Shown here: positions 55,406 through 64,000 of the stretch, piece after piece
Layout: each line of letters begins with the position of its first letter
How positions within the stretch are numbered: position 1 is the stretch's first letter
The notes under the pieces: generated by a model
Seen by the model: only the letters and a program-made list of their open reading frames with translations
What the model was told of the DNA's origin: nothing
Database searches by the model: none
Translations under genes and position numbers: made by a program
Source of the DNA: Halioglobus sp.
Lineage (GTDB): Bacteria > Pseudomonadota > Gammaproteobacteria > Pseudomonadales > Halieaceae
DNA: 64,000 nucleotides
Direction of reading: 5' to 3'
Assembly: GCA_028825045.1 (NCBI GenBank)
Contig: JAPKAY010000009.1
Location: forward strand, 1-64,000

Positions 55406-55611
55406 GCCTTAGGGTATACCGAATTTTTCAATACTTACGAGAACACAATGACCACCTTAATCCATCTACAGACTAGTAAATACGCGCGCCACGGCTCGAT
55501 TGCCGTGATGCCGGTCTGTCTTTGGACAGACAGCGTGGTTTTAGGAAGCACTTGAAGTAAATACACTTTAAAAAAGGCCTCCGAGAATCCTGATTTCGGA
55601 GGCCTTTTTTT
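55406..55611 (+). ncRNA. Candidate CRP-regulated small RNA
   Basis: A ~205-base transcript is delimited by the promoter at 55371 and a strong terminator. It contains hairpins CACGGC/GCCGTG (55490-55507) and GTCTGTC-TTTG-GACAGAC (55514-55531), then the terminator stem with U7. The layout (CRP site, sigma-70 promoter, structured body, intrinsic terminator, stand-alone in a gap) resembles CRP-linked sRNAs such as CyaR or Spot 42, but no sequence identity is claimed. A 35-codon ORF (55448-55555) lies inside and could make it a dual-function RNA or leader peptide. The MFS gene starts 60 bases after the terminator, so attenuation of that gene is the alternative. Confidence 0.55.
55570..55611 (+). 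terminator. Strong, bidirectional intrinsic terminator
   Basis: GGCCTCCGA (55576-55584) pairs with TCGGAGGCC (55596-55604) over an 11-base loop, followed by T7 (55605-55611) and preceded by A6. It ends the small transcript and also separates it from the MFS gene. Confidence 0.88.
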
Positions 55612-55670
55612 ATTCTCACAAGAAAGCACCTCCACTTTTCAGGGTCCCGGAACAACAAGGGACCAGAACA

Positions 55671-56897
55671 GTGAACAGGTCGCTACACAACAATATTCGA
55701 ACCCTCTACCTGCTGGGATTTTTCAACAGCTTCATGGTGGTGAACCCTGTCTTCGTGCCGTTGTTGCAGGGCTATGGCCTGTCCATGAATCAGGTACTAC
55801 AAACACAGGCCCTGTTTGCACTGACTATCGCTTTGTTTGAAGTGCCTTCAGGATACATTGCCGACATGTGGGGCCGACGCCGCGCAATCGTAATGGGCTC
55901 TGTGTTCTATGCGGGTGGCTTTCTCTGCCTGTTGGGCGCCGATAGCTTTGCTGAGTTCCTGGTTTACGAGTTCGTGCTGGGTCTGGGCTTCAGTCTTATT
56001 TCAGGCGCCGATCTGGCACTGCTGTACGACACGGAAGTGTATCTGCAGAAACGTGGTCTGCCGCATGGTGTGGGGCCAGGTAAATCTCTCAGCCGCCTGA
56101 TTTCTATTGAGGCAGCCGCCTCCGGTATCGCCGGGATCGCCGCCAGCATCCTGTTGCTGTGGTCGCTGGAGGCTGTGGTTGCAGTGCAGGCGTTTCTCGG
56201 GCTGATGCCGCTGATCTTGGCGTTTGCACTGGTAGAGGTACCCCGGCCTGCCACCGAGGTCAGCCACCGCAACAACGCTCGCACCATTGTGGAATTGCTG
56301 CTGTTTGGCAAACCCGTTGTGCTGTGGACGGCCTTCGCCATTGCCGTATTTGGGCTGCTGGCAGTCTATATGTTCTGGATCTACCAGAAGTACTGGGAGT
56401 TACAGGGTATATCCATAGGCTGGAATGGCTACATCTGGGCAGCTTTTGCGCTCACCGTCAGTGTCGCAGCGCGCTATGCTAGCGCATTGGAACAGCGCCT
56501 GGGTACGGCGCGCCTATTGTGCCTGATTGGGGCCCTGCCGTTACTGGGACTGCTTGGCATGGCATTGGGGGCGGGCTGGATCGGTGTGATTTTCGGCTTT
56601 GCCGTGCAGCTGTCCCGGGGGCTCAGCATGAGCCTGTTCTATGAGGGGTTAAACCGACGTGTCCCGGGCGATTTCCGCGCCACGGTGAATTCGCTGGTAA
56701 GCCTTGGCGTGAGAGCTGTTTTTATCGTCACTGGGCCAGTCTTGGGTTATGCGCTGGATAGCATAGGTGTGAATACCCTGTTGTTGCTGCTAGCGGCGAT
56801 CTTTACTCCCCTGATTGCAGTGGTGTTGATCCCACTGGTGATTCGCATCTCACGCGAGGACGTCCCCTGCGACTCTCAGGTCGTTCCCGCCAACTAG
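55671..56897 (+). CDS. MFS transporter
   Basis: 408 residues from GTG 55671, with AGGGA eight bases upstream. About 12 membrane helices, the inter-helix motif GYIADMWGRRRAIVMGS (MFS motif A) and a long central loop after helix 6. Similar to small drug/sugar-efflux type MFS carriers; substrate unknown. It follows the sRNA-like unit and is closed by its own terminator, so it is a single-gene unit. Confidence 0.88.
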   Translation: MNRSLHNNIRTLYLLGFFNSFMVVNPVFVPLLQGYGLSMNQVLQTQALFALTIALFEVPSGYIADMWGRRRAIVMGSVFYAGGFLCLLGADSFAEFLVYEFVLGLGFSLISGADLALLYDTEVYLQKRGLPHGVGPGKSLSRLISIEAAASGIAGIAASILLLWSLEAVVAVQAFLGLMPLILAFALVEVPRPATEVSHRNNARTIVELLLFGKPVVLWTAFAIAVFGLLAVYMFWIYQKYWELQGISIGWNGYIWAAFALTVSVAARYASALEQRLGTARLLCLIGALPLLGLLGMALGAGWIGVIFGFAVQLSRGLSMSLFYEGLNRRVPGDFRATVNSLVSLGVRAVFIVTGPVLGYALDSIGVNTLLLLLAAIFTPLIAVVLIPLVIRISREDVPCDSQVVPAN

Positions 56898-56910
56898 GTG
56901 GGAACCCTTC

Positions 56911-56954
56911 GGCGCTGCCTATGTCTGATATTAGAGTGGGCAGCGCCATTTTTA
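56911..56954 (+). terminator. Intrinsic terminator after the MFS gene
   Basis: GGCGCTGCC (56911-56919) pairs with GGCAGCGCC (56939-56947), a nine-base stem, followed by ATTTTTA. Located 14 bases after the MFS stop. Confidence 0.8.
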
Positions 56955-57058
56955 TTACTTAAACTGTCTTCCGCCTGATCGAGACCTGGGCTTGCTACAC
57001 TCATGAACGCCTGCAAAAGCGCAGGCGCTATTTCACCTTACCCATCGAGGACACACTG

Positions 57059-59065
57059 TTGAACATTCACCCGCTAGCAATCGTACTTGCCGGATTACTT
57101 TGGGTTACCACTAGCGGTGCCGAAACACCCAAGCCTACGAAGATGACAATGTCCACGGCAGTAGATGGCTGGGACTTCAATCTCCCTGCTACTAAACTGA
57201 CTGCGCTTTGCGACAAAACAATAGCCGAAGCCAGGATCGCTTTTACCGCCATAGAGCAGGACGAGGCACAAGCCACACTGCAGCGGGTATACGGTGCATA
57301 TGACGCGATGAGTATTAATCTGCAGGCAATTCAGCAAGTCTGGTATGTGAGCGCCGTTCACCCCGACCTGAAAATACAGGCCGCAGCTGAAGAATGTATC
57401 AACCAGATTTCAGACTTTAGCGCAGCGATTGAATTATCCCCACAGTTTTATCAACGCGTTGCCTCCATCGACTTACAAAACGCCAGTGACCCGGAGCGTT
57501 TGATGGTTGAAAAAAAGCTGATCGCGTTCCGTAAAGCGGGCGTGGATCAGGATCAGGCAGTGCGCGACAAGGTGCGGGCATTGATGGCCGAAATTACAGA
57601 GCTCGGCAATGAGTTTGACAAAAATATTCGCACCGACAAACGCACTGTTGACGCCACACCAGATCAATTAGCCGGGCTGCCACAGGACTATCTCGATGCC
57701 CACCCGGCTAATGGAAAAGGCATCGTCAGTATTTCCACTGATTACCCCGACTACTTCCCTGTACTAAAATACGGCACCAATGATGACCTTCGTCGACAGC
57801 TGTTTGTAGCCGCGAAAAGTATTGCCACACCCGCTAACAGCGCAATTCTGAAAACCCTTATCGCCAAACGCCATGAACTGGCGATCTTGCTCAACTATGA
57901 CAGCTATGCCGCACTGGCCATGGATGGCCTGATGGCGACTTCACCGCAGACCGTCGATACATTCCTCAAAGAGTTAGGCGCGGCCGTGAAGACTCCCGCC
58001 GCAAAAGATATGGAGACGCTTCTTACTCGCCTGCGCCAGATCGACCCTAAAGCACTCCAAGTTGAAGCGTGGCAGGTCGACTATTTATCCAATCTACTGC
58101 AGCAGGAAGTATTCGCCCTGGACGCCAGGGAAATACGCACTTACTTCCCATTCGATAAAGTTCAGACTGGCATTTTCCAACTCACTGAAACTATGTTCGG
58201 GGTTGAGATCGTTCCTTGGCAGACCGAAACCTGGCATCCGGGTGTCACTGCCTGGGAGATTCGTGAACAAGGAAAGCCTCTCGGTCGCTTCTACCTCGAT
58301 ATGCACCCGCGCGAAAACAAGTATCGACACGCCGCGCACTGGACTCTCCGTACGGGCCTCAAAGATGGCCAGCTACCCATGTCGGGTATGGCCATGAATT
58401 TTCCCGAGGGCCTTATGGAGCACAGGCAAGTAGAAACGTTTCTGCATGAGTTTGGTCACCTGCTGCACAATATGTTTTCCGGCACACAACGCTGGCTGGA
58501 CATCTCTGGCATGACTATGGAGCGGGATTTTGTCGAAGCACCCTCACAAATGTTGGAAGATTGGGCTTGGGACTACGACACACTGCGCGAATTTGCCATT
58601 AACGATAAGGGGCAGCCGATTTCTGAGGAGCTGGTTGGCAGGATGAACTCGGCGCGGCATTTTGGAGAGGCCGCCAAAACTGCCGGGCAGCTTTTTTACG
58701 CCAATTTGTCGCTAAACTACTACAACCGCGATCCCGACAGTTTTCAATTGTTGCCCCTTCTCATAGAGCTACAGGCGCAGTATTCACCCTTTCCTTACGC
58801 GGAAGGCACGCATTTTTACAATAACTTTGGCCACCTTAACGGCTATTCCTCAAACTACTACATCTACCAGTGGTCACAGGCGATTGCGGTGGATCTTCTC
58901 AGCCGATTCAGCGATGGACTGCGCAACCCGGCGATAGCGCAAGCCTACCGGGAGAAGGTACTGGCACCGGCGGGGAGCAAACCCGCCTCAGAGCTGGTGA
59001 AGGATTTCCTGGGCAGGCCATTTGCGCTCTCGACCTATATCACCTATCTGGACGAATTAAACTAA
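57059..59065 (+). CDS. Exported M3-family oligopeptidase
   Basis: 668 residues from TTG 57059 with GAGG about eight bases upstream and a signal peptide (1-20, ending TSGA). Thimet-oligopeptidase-like zinc metallopeptidase with HEFGH at 463-467 and the downstream Glu in DFVEAPSQMLEDW. The substrate-loop segment YYIYQWSQAIAVDLLSRF is typical of the family. Most bacterial relatives (OpdA, Dcp) are cytosolic or periplasmic; the signal peptide here points to the periplasm and peptide turnover. Monocistronic. Confidence 0.92.
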   Translation: MNIHPLAIVLAGLLWVTTSGAETPKPTKMTMSTAVDGWDFNLPATKLTALCDKTIAEARIAFTAIEQDEAQATLQRVYGAYDAMSINLQAIQQVWYVSAVHPDLKIQAAAEECINQISDFSAAIELSPQFYQRVASIDLQNASDPERLMVEKKLIAFRKAGVDQDQAVRDKVRALMAEITELGNEFDKNIRTDKRTVDATPDQLAGLPQDYLDAHPANGKGIVSISTDYPDYFPVLKYGTNDDLRRQLFVAAKSIATPANSAILKTLIAKRHELAILLNYDSYAALAMDGLMATSPQTVDTFLKELGAAVKTPAAKDMETLLTRLRQIDPKALQVEAWQVDYLSNLLQQEVFALDAREIRTYFPFDKVQTGIFQLTETMFGVEIVPWQTETWHPGVTAWEIREQGKPLGRFYLDMHPRENKYRHAAHWTLRTGLKDGQLPMSGMAMNFPEGLMEHRQVETFLHEFGHLLHNMFSGTQRWLDISGMTMERDFVEAPSQMLEDWAWDYDTLREFAINDKGQPISEELVGRMNSARHFGEAAKTAGQLFYANLSLNYYNRDPDSFQLLPLLIELQAQYSPFPYAEGTHFYNNFGHLNGYSSNYYIYQWSQAIAVDLLSRFSDGLRNPAIAQAYREKVLAPAGSKPASELVKDFLGRPFALSTYITYLDELN

Positions 59066-59165
59066 GCTTAGTACAGCAGGTAGGCTGGATTACGTGGGTC
59101 ATTGACGTCAGTTTCTATGCCCGTATGCTGAACGCCGTAACGCCACCCCCGACGAGATTCAGACC

Positions 59166-60617
59166 ATGCAACAGTTATCCGGACAAGATGCCATGTTCCT
59201 GCACGCAGAGCTGGATGGCCTGCCGCAGCACATAGGCAGTGTGAGCATCTACGATCAGTCCACCGTGCCCGACGGCAAAGTTCGATTTAAAGAAATCCTG
59301 GCCATGCTGGAGAGTCGCGCGCATCTATCACCCATATTCCGACGTAGACTGGCCTTCGTTCCCTACAATCTCGGGCGACCTTACTGGGCGGAGGATCCCG
59401 ACTTTGACATGGAGTACCACGTACGCCACATCGCCCTGCCTAAACCCGGCGACTGGCGTCAGCTATGCATATTGTCTGCCCGCATACACTCCCAACCGCT
59501 GCGGCGAGACAAACCCATGTGGGAAATATACGTGATCGAAGGTCTAAACAACCTGGAAGGGTATCCGCCCAATTGTTTCGCGCTGCTAATGAAGGTGCAT
59601 CACTGCGCTATGGACGGCGCCACAGGCACACAGTTTATGAATATCGTGCATGACATCACCCCTAAAAATCGCGACGTGGGCAGAGCACCACCGTGGATCG
59701 TGGAGCGACCTTCCATGCCCAGAATGTTGGGACAAGCTTATGTGGACGCGTGGCGCAAACCGGGACAAGTCCTAGATATACTGAAGGAAGCCGGGCCTAC
59801 TTTTATGCGCTTGCGCAAAGGCCGACAGCAGAAGCACTTCCACAATATTGAAGACAAACCGAAAACCCGCTTTCAGGGAAAAATTTCGCGGCATCGCGTG
59901 GTGGAGGCGTGTAAATTTGACTTCGAGGTGATACGGGCCATTAAGAACACTCAGCCCGGCACCACCGTCAACGATGTGATGTTAACCATTGTGGCCGGAG
60001 GACTGCGCAAGTACCTTCAAAGCAAAGACGAACTCCCTGAGCAATCTCTCGTCACCGGATGTCCTATTGATGTGCGCTCTGTAAAGGAGCGCTCCGCCGG
60101 TGGCAATATGGTAGGATTTATGAATGTGGCGCTGCGCACTGATATCGTCAATCCGAGCGAACGGCTGGCCGCCGTGCACGCGGAAGCGCAGTCCGCAAAG
60201 GCTTATGCCGAAGCGCTGGGACCTCGATTTGCAGTAGACCTTACCGATGTAATGCCAGGGAATGTGTTGTCACTGGCATTACGTACAGCCAGCGCAACTG
60301 GAATGGCTGAAGCCAGTGTGGTGTTCAATACCATTGTGACCAATGTGCCTGGGCCGCCGGTTCAGCTGTACATGTGCGGCGCCGCTCTGGTGGACTCCAT
60401 CAGTCTGGGACCTTTAATGCCCAACGTAGGCCTGTTCCATATTGTGTACAGCACCGTGCAGGACAAAAAAGGAACGATCAATCTATCGTTTTCCGCCTGC
60501 CGCAGTATGCTGCCCGACCCTGGGTTCTATGCACAATGCCTGCAAGAGTCCCATGATGAGCTGCGCGATGCAGCACTATCACCAGTGAAAAAACGCAAAA
60601 AAACGCAGACCCAGTAA
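59166..60617 (+). CDS. Wax ester synthase / diacylglycerol acyltransferase (WS/DGAT)
   Basis: 483 residues starting QLSGQDAMFLHAE, a typical start. Active site HHCAMDG (145-151), then the conserved VNDVMLTIVAGGLRKYL, GNMVGFMN and NTIVTNVPGPP. It esterifies acyl-CoA to fatty alcohols or diacylglycerol, giving storage neutral lipids. Convergent with two ABC1/UbiB kinase genes. The presence of storage-lipid synthesis fits the many acyl-CoA-degrading genes in the window. Confidence 0.95.
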   Translation: MQQLSGQDAMFLHAELDGLPQHIGSVSIYDQSTVPDGKVRFKEILAMLESRAHLSPIFRRRLAFVPYNLGRPYWAEDPDFDMEYHVRHIALPKPGDWRQLCILSARIHSQPLRRDKPMWEIYVIEGLNNLEGYPPNCFALLMKVHHCAMDGATGTQFMNIVHDITPKNRDVGRAPPWIVERPSMPRMLGQAYVDAWRKPGQVLDILKEAGPTFMRLRKGRQQKHFHNIEDKPKTRFQGKISRHRVVEACKFDFEVIRAIKNTQPGTTVNDVMLTIVAGGLRKYLQSKDELPEQSLVTGCPIDVRSVKERSAGGNMVGFMNVALRTDIVNPSERLAAVHAEAQSAKAYAEALGPRFAVDLTDVMPGNVLSLALRTASATGMAEASVVFNTIVTNVPGPPVQLYMCGAALVDSISLGPLMPNVGLFHIVYSTVQDKKGTINLSFSACRSMLPDPGFYAQCLQESHDELRDAALSPVKKRKKTQTQ

Positions 60618-60640
60618 AACCAGTGGAAGGCGGGCGGCTA

Positions 60641-61975
60641 TTACAGCCAGCGCTGCATTAGCTGATACACGTTCACCCTGGCCTTCAGCCGGCTGGCCAA
60701 CAGGAACATGCCGCCCACTTTGCGATGAAAGTAGATGGCCTCGGCAGGCGGCGACTTCCAGGCTTCCTTGAAGTCAAGAACCTCCTCACCCAGTTTGGAC
60801 ATATTACTGGCGATTTTGGAGCGGGAAAAATCATAGGCAACGTCCTCGCACACCGGCTCCATCGCCAACACGAGAAACTCCAATACCATTTCCCGGTAAG
60901 GGCTGCCTGGCTCTCCAAGGGCATAACCCAAATGCTCTGCGGCACCGGCAAGTTGATCCATATTGCCATCAATAGCGGCCTGTGCGAGCTTGCGATACTG
61001 ATTGACAAAGCTGGCCTTGAATCGCCGGGTCGCTCCAAAGTCCAGTAACACGATTTCACCCGTATTAGGTCGATATTGGTAGTTGGCAAAATTGGGGTCG
61101 GTTTGCACCAGCTTCAGCTCAAAAAATTCCAGCAACATCAACTCCAGCAGCGCGGACATCACTCGGTCTCGCTCCGCCTGGGGCGCAGTGATAAGTGTAT
61201 CGATGGAACTGCCACTCACATACGTCATCGCAAGCACATTGCGGTGGGTGAGCTCTGGCAGCGCTTCAGGCAACACAAAGCGCTTATCATTACGCAGTAA
61301 CTTCCCAAATTCCTGTAAGTACTTCGCCTCCTTTAGATAGTCTGCCTCACCCTTGAGTTGAAGCTTGGCATCCTCCAACAGCGGCTTTATATCAAGCTCT
61401 GCAGGCAACAAACCGGGCAATCGCAGCAGCGTGGCGATATTGTCGACATCGCTGTCGATACTGTCCGCAACTCCGGGATACTGTACTTTCAATACAATCT
61501 CCCTGCCGTCGGGGGAAATCGTTTTGTGCACCTGGCCGATGGAGGCCGCCGCCAGCGGTTCCATTTTAAACCCGTAGAACAAGGTCTCCCAATCGGGGCC
61601 GTAAGCTTCCTGCATTACCTGCTGCAACTGCGCCGGCGGCATATGCTTTGCGTCTTCACGCAGGCGGGCCAGAATATCGGTCAACTCCCGGGGCAGAAAC
61701 TCACCTGCATCCATAGAAAGGATCTGTCCTACCTTCATTGCGGCACCGCGCATGGTAGATAACTGCTCAGCCACTCGGCGTGCATTCCCCGGCGTTAGCA
61801 ACATATCCCGTGCGCTGGGACGTTTACCGTCGCGTAACTGCCGTGTCCCTTCCGCTAGCATACCCCCGGCAACACCACCTGCCATGCGCGCCATTCGCGC
61901 CAGGCGACCCACGCGCGAAGTCGGAATAGCACGGGACTTGTCGTCCTTGTCCTGGTTTTTATCCTTTCGCGGCAC
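60641..61975 (-). CDS. ABC1/UbiB (Coq8-like) atypical kinase, second of a tandem pair
   Basis: 444 residues from GTG 61975 with AAAGGGA six to seven bases upstream; an ATG at 62005 lacks a ribosome site. Motifs: the family KxGQ (MKVGQILSMDAGEFLPREL), AAASIGQVHKT (Ala-rich nucleotide loop), VLKVQYPG, QTDPNFANYQY and VLLDFGATR. Family members are ATPase/kinases needed for ubiquinone synthesis or lipid homeostasis. It overlaps the end of the upstream paralogue by 17 bases, so they are co-translated. No C-terminal membrane anchor is seen, unlike UbiB itself. Confidence 0.92.
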   Translation of the reverse strand: MPRKDKNQDKDDKSRAIPTSRVGRLARMARMAGGVAGGMLAEGTRQLRDGKRPSARDMLLTPGNARRVAEQLSTMRGAAMKVGQILSMDAGEFLPRELTDILARLREDAKHMPPAQLQQVMQEAYGPDWETLFYGFKMEPLAAASIGQVHKTISPDGREIVLKVQYPGVADSIDSDVDNIATLLRLPGLLPAELDIKPLLEDAKLQLKGEADYLKEAKYLQEFGKLLRNDKRFVLPEALPELTHRNVLAMTYVSGSSIDTLITAPQAERDRVMSALLELMLLEFFELKLVQTDPNFANYQYRPNTGEIVLLDFGATRRFKASFVNQYRKLAQAAIDGNMDQLAGAAEHLGYALGEPGSPYREMVLEFLVLAMEPVCEDVAYDFSRSKIASNMSKLGEEVLDFKEAWKSPPAEAIYFHRKVGGMFLLASRLKARVNVYQLMQRWL

Positions 61976-63371
61976 GTTGTTCCCTTTCCCGCCAGCGTCG
62001 GGCATGTAATTCAACCATGTCGTAGGCGTTGAATTCTGCTTCCAGTGCCGCGATGAAATTAAAGACTCCGGAAAGCTTACGCGCAATCAAGGCAAAGTCT
62101 CGTGAGGGCGTCGTAAAGTGTCGACTTGTCGCAGACAGAGCCGCCTGCTTTCCCACCCGGCGCATAAGACGGGACTGGGCCCAACAATATTCGCCTTTAG
62201 CATTGAGATACTCACGGGGCAAATGCGCCGGGGGCCGTAACGGCTCGAGCAAGTGCAGGCAAAAGTCTGCAAATAATTTTCGTCCTGCATCACTGGCGTC
62301 TTCACGCAGGCAACCCAGTCCAATCAAGCCGTCTATCAGACGCGGGACATCCTGCTGCAGGCCCGCCTCAATCGTGTTGCGCAGGTGAAAAAGAAACTCA
62401 TCGGAGCCATCCAACACAGACCCAAAATCCAGCAGGACCAATTCATCGTGCGCTACTTTTTTACGGCGATCTTCCAATCGCAACAGGTAATTGCCGAAAT
62501 TGGGATCCGTTTGCAACAATCCCCAGTCGTAGAGCTCGAGGAAGAACAGTTCCAGCATCCCTTTGGCCAGAGAGTTGCGGCGCTCGAGGGATAGCCTGGC
62601 CACATCGGGTTCAACCACCGAAAAACCCTGAATGTATTCCATCGCTAACACCCTATCGGTGCAGTATTCTCGGTGCAATCGCGGCACATGGTAGCTGACG
62701 TTTGTAGCTTGGGATCTCTCGACAAGTCCCGCCATTCGTTCGGTGAAATCAGCCTCGCGCGGGTAATCAATCTCGTTGTGCAAGTGAACACGCATAGATT
62801 CAAGCCAATCATCCAGTTCCCGGCCAGCCTTCACCCAACGCGCCAGCAGCAACATCCGTACCACCGCATCAAAGTCCGAATCAATAACCTGCGCCAGCCC
62901 CGGGTACTGAATCTTCAAGCATATCCACTCGCCGGTGGTGCGAATTTTGGCTAGGTGTATCTGTGCCAGAGAGGCCGCGGCGATCGCCTGCGGATCGATA
63001 TCGAGTTCGGGATAGAGGGCACCGAGGCTGTCGCGCACCGATGTCTCCAGCGCGTCCCAGTGGAGTGGTTCGGTCTGGTCAGAAAGATCTCGCAACGCTT
63101 CTACCAGAACAGCTGGCAGGAACTGCTCCCCGAACAGGACCAGCATCTGGCCAATCTTGATGTATGTGCCCTTGAGCTTGCCTAACTCAGAAACAAAGAG
63201 CCGCGCCTCGCGCCGCGCAAACTCAGAATCTGCATCATCGGGGCCACGACCCATGACTCGCTGCACAACGCCGTCAACCGCCAGAGCGCTACCGGCTCGT
63301 ATACCAGCCAGAGAGGCTGTGAGAGTGCGTGGAAGATTGCTCGTTTTAAGACCGCGGCGTTTTTTAGACAT
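61959..63371 (-). CDS. ABC1/UbiB (Coq8-like) atypical kinase, first of a tandem pair
   Basis: 470 residues. IKIGQMLVLFGEQFLPAVLV (KxGQ), AAASLAQIHLAKI, CLKIQYPG, LLQTDPNFGNYLLRLEDRR and VLLDFGSVLDG define the family. It differs clearly in sequence from the gene it overlaps, so this is an old duplication or a heteromeric pair. Such pairs occur in marine gammaproteobacteria near lipid genes; role in quinone or neutral lipid metabolism is inferred. Its promoter must lie in the 100 bases after the partial ACAD's stop at 63474. Confidence 0.9.
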   Translation of the reverse strand: MSKKRRGLKTSNLPRTLTASLAGIRAGSALAVDGVVQRVMGRGPDDADSEFARREARLFVSELGKLKGTYIKIGQMLVLFGEQFLPAVLVEALRDLSDQTEPLHWDALETSVRDSLGALYPELDIDPQAIAAASLAQIHLAKIRTTGEWICLKIQYPGLAQVIDSDFDAVVRMLLLARWVKAGRELDDWLESMRVHLHNEIDYPREADFTERMAGLVERSQATNVSYHVPRLHREYCTDRVLAMEYIQGFSVVEPDVARLSLERRNSLAKGMLELFFLELYDWGLLQTDPNFGNYLLRLEDRRKKVAHDELVLLDFGSVLDGSDEFLFHLRNTIEAGLQQDVPRLIDGLIGLGCLREDASDAGRKLFADFCLHLLEPLRPPAHLPREYLNAKGEYCWAQSRLMRRVGKQAALSATSRHFTTPSRDFALIARKLSGVFNFIAALEAEFNAYDMVELHARRWREREQRAAKG

Positions 63372-63473
63372 GACTCCCCGTGGGGCTGGAAATTTTGGGG
63401 GGCAAGTATATACGATTGCTCTGCAGTCGGGCAGTCGGAATCAACTTGACATCTGCGCCCCCAACCCGACGTT

Positions 63474-64000
63474 TTAATCGAGCAATAGCGCCGCCAGCCG
63501 CTTGCGATGGTGCTGAGCGTCGCCGAATTGCTGCTGACTCCACTGAGCCCGGCGAATATAAAGCTGGGCGTCACATTCATAGGTGAAGCCCATGCCACCG
63601 TGAAACTGGACGGCCCGGTCACCGGCATACAACAGCGTCTCAACCGCATGGGCCTTGGCCATACGACAGGCGATTTCTGCGTCCGCATCTACCACCCCCT
63701 CCTCCAGCAGGGTAGCCGCGTGGTAGATAAACGAGCGGGACGAATCCGTCGCGGTGAGAATATCGACGGTGGGGTGTTTTAGCGCCTGATAGGAACCAAT
63801 CAGTTTGCCAAACTGTTTACGGGTCTTGAGGTATTCGACGATGGTATCGAGGCAGGCAGCAGATGCACCTGTGGCCTCTGCTGCAACCAGAAGCGCACCC
63901 AGTAAGCGGGTATCCCCCAGCGCTACAGCCACTTTCGGCCCGGTAATCAGATTTTTTTCGTCTACCATCACGCCGCTGAAATCTACATTCGCCGAACGCT
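63474..64000 (-). CDS. Acyl-CoA dehydrogenase, C-terminal part (cut by window end)
   Basis: The last 175 codons on the minus strand, open at 64000; the N-terminal part lies outside. ACAD features: SVNVDFSGV-type beta domain, then DTRLLGALLVAAEATGASAACLDTIVEYLKTRKQFGKLIGSYQA and a C-terminal AVQFHGGMGFTYECDAQLYIRRAQ. This GGMGF block resembles the second members of the tandem pairs at 21939 and 31982, so it may also be half of a pair. Function as in those entries, inferred. Confidence 0.9.
   Translation of the reverse strand, partial: RSANVDFSGVMVDEKNLITGPKVAVALGDTRLLGALLVAAEATGASAACLDTIVEYLKTRKQFGKLIGSYQALKHPTVDILTATDSSRSFIYHAATLLEEGVVDADAEIACRMAKAHAVETLLYAGDRAVQFHGGMGFTYECDAQLYIRRAQWSQQQFGDAQHHRKRLAALLLD

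Noticed and set aside
55448..55555. A 35-codon ORF (also readable as an 85-codon ORF from 55298) within the sRNA-like unit
   Set aside because: Weak ribosome site, no recognisable protein pattern, and its DNA is largely hairpins. Kept as a possible dual-function ORF, not as a gene.

Overview
This window comes from a bacterial chromosome. It is most likely a marine gammaproteobacterium of the OMG/Cellvibrionales kind. That assignment is inferred from the mix of Coq4-like and ABC1/UbiB proteins, MscL, a wax-ester synthase, a PrsT/PEP-CTERM pair and many acyl-CoA dehydrogenases, SDRs and hydrolases. Genes are dense on both strands and most have Shine-Dalgarno sites. I see no rRNA, tRNA or CRISPR array. 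The only mobile-element trace is a decayed IS3-type orfA at about 17.4 kb.

Layout. 0-3 kb: the start of a Coq4-family gene (cut by the window edge), an NRAMP-fold transporter lacking the usual metal-binding motifs, and an exported DJ-1/PfpI protein. 3.4-13 kb: an exosortase-related island. Two hybrid histidine kinases flank a PrsT-like TPR protein and a secreted protein. The PEP-CTERM tail of that protein lies one base out of frame after a run of 11 Cs, and a well-formed sigma-54 promoter precedes it. 13.6-20.5 kb: accessory genes (GST, a zinc alcohol dehydrogenase that seems to start at AUU, an ElaB/YqjD-like and YqjE-like pair, an AT-rich MBL hydrolase, MscL with a zinc ribbon, an extended SDR).

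20.7-42 kb: a lipid/steroid-type catabolic region. It has two tandem acyl-CoA dehydrogenase pairs (20.7-23.1 and 30.8-33.1 kb), an HsaA-like flavin monooxygenase with a flavin reductase, several SDRs and alpha/beta hydrolases, a 2OG-Fe oxygenase, an LLM flavoprotein, an Old Yellow Enzyme homologue and an SRPBCC protein. A TetR regulator at 41.2 kb is bracketed by two near-identical palindromes. These probably tie an epoxide-hydrolase-like gene and a membrane fatty-acid/sterol hydroxylase into one regulon.

42-57 kb: hydrolytic and secreted functions (GH29 lipoprotein, D-aminoacylase-type amidohydrolase, a long Coq4-like protein, a degenerate SNase-fold protein, DUF3604, sulfatase, sulfotransferase, MDR reductase, ThuA-like protein, MFS transporter). 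At 55.3-55.6 kb an apparently complete small-RNA unit lies before the MFS gene: a perfect CRP-type site, a good sigma-70 promoter, two hairpins and a strong intrinsic terminator. It is the best candidate here for something undescribed.

57-64 kb: an exported M3 oligopeptidase, a WS/DGAT acyltransferase, two tandem ABC1/UbiB kinases on the opposite strand, and the C-terminal part of another acyl-CoA dehydrogenase cut by the window end.
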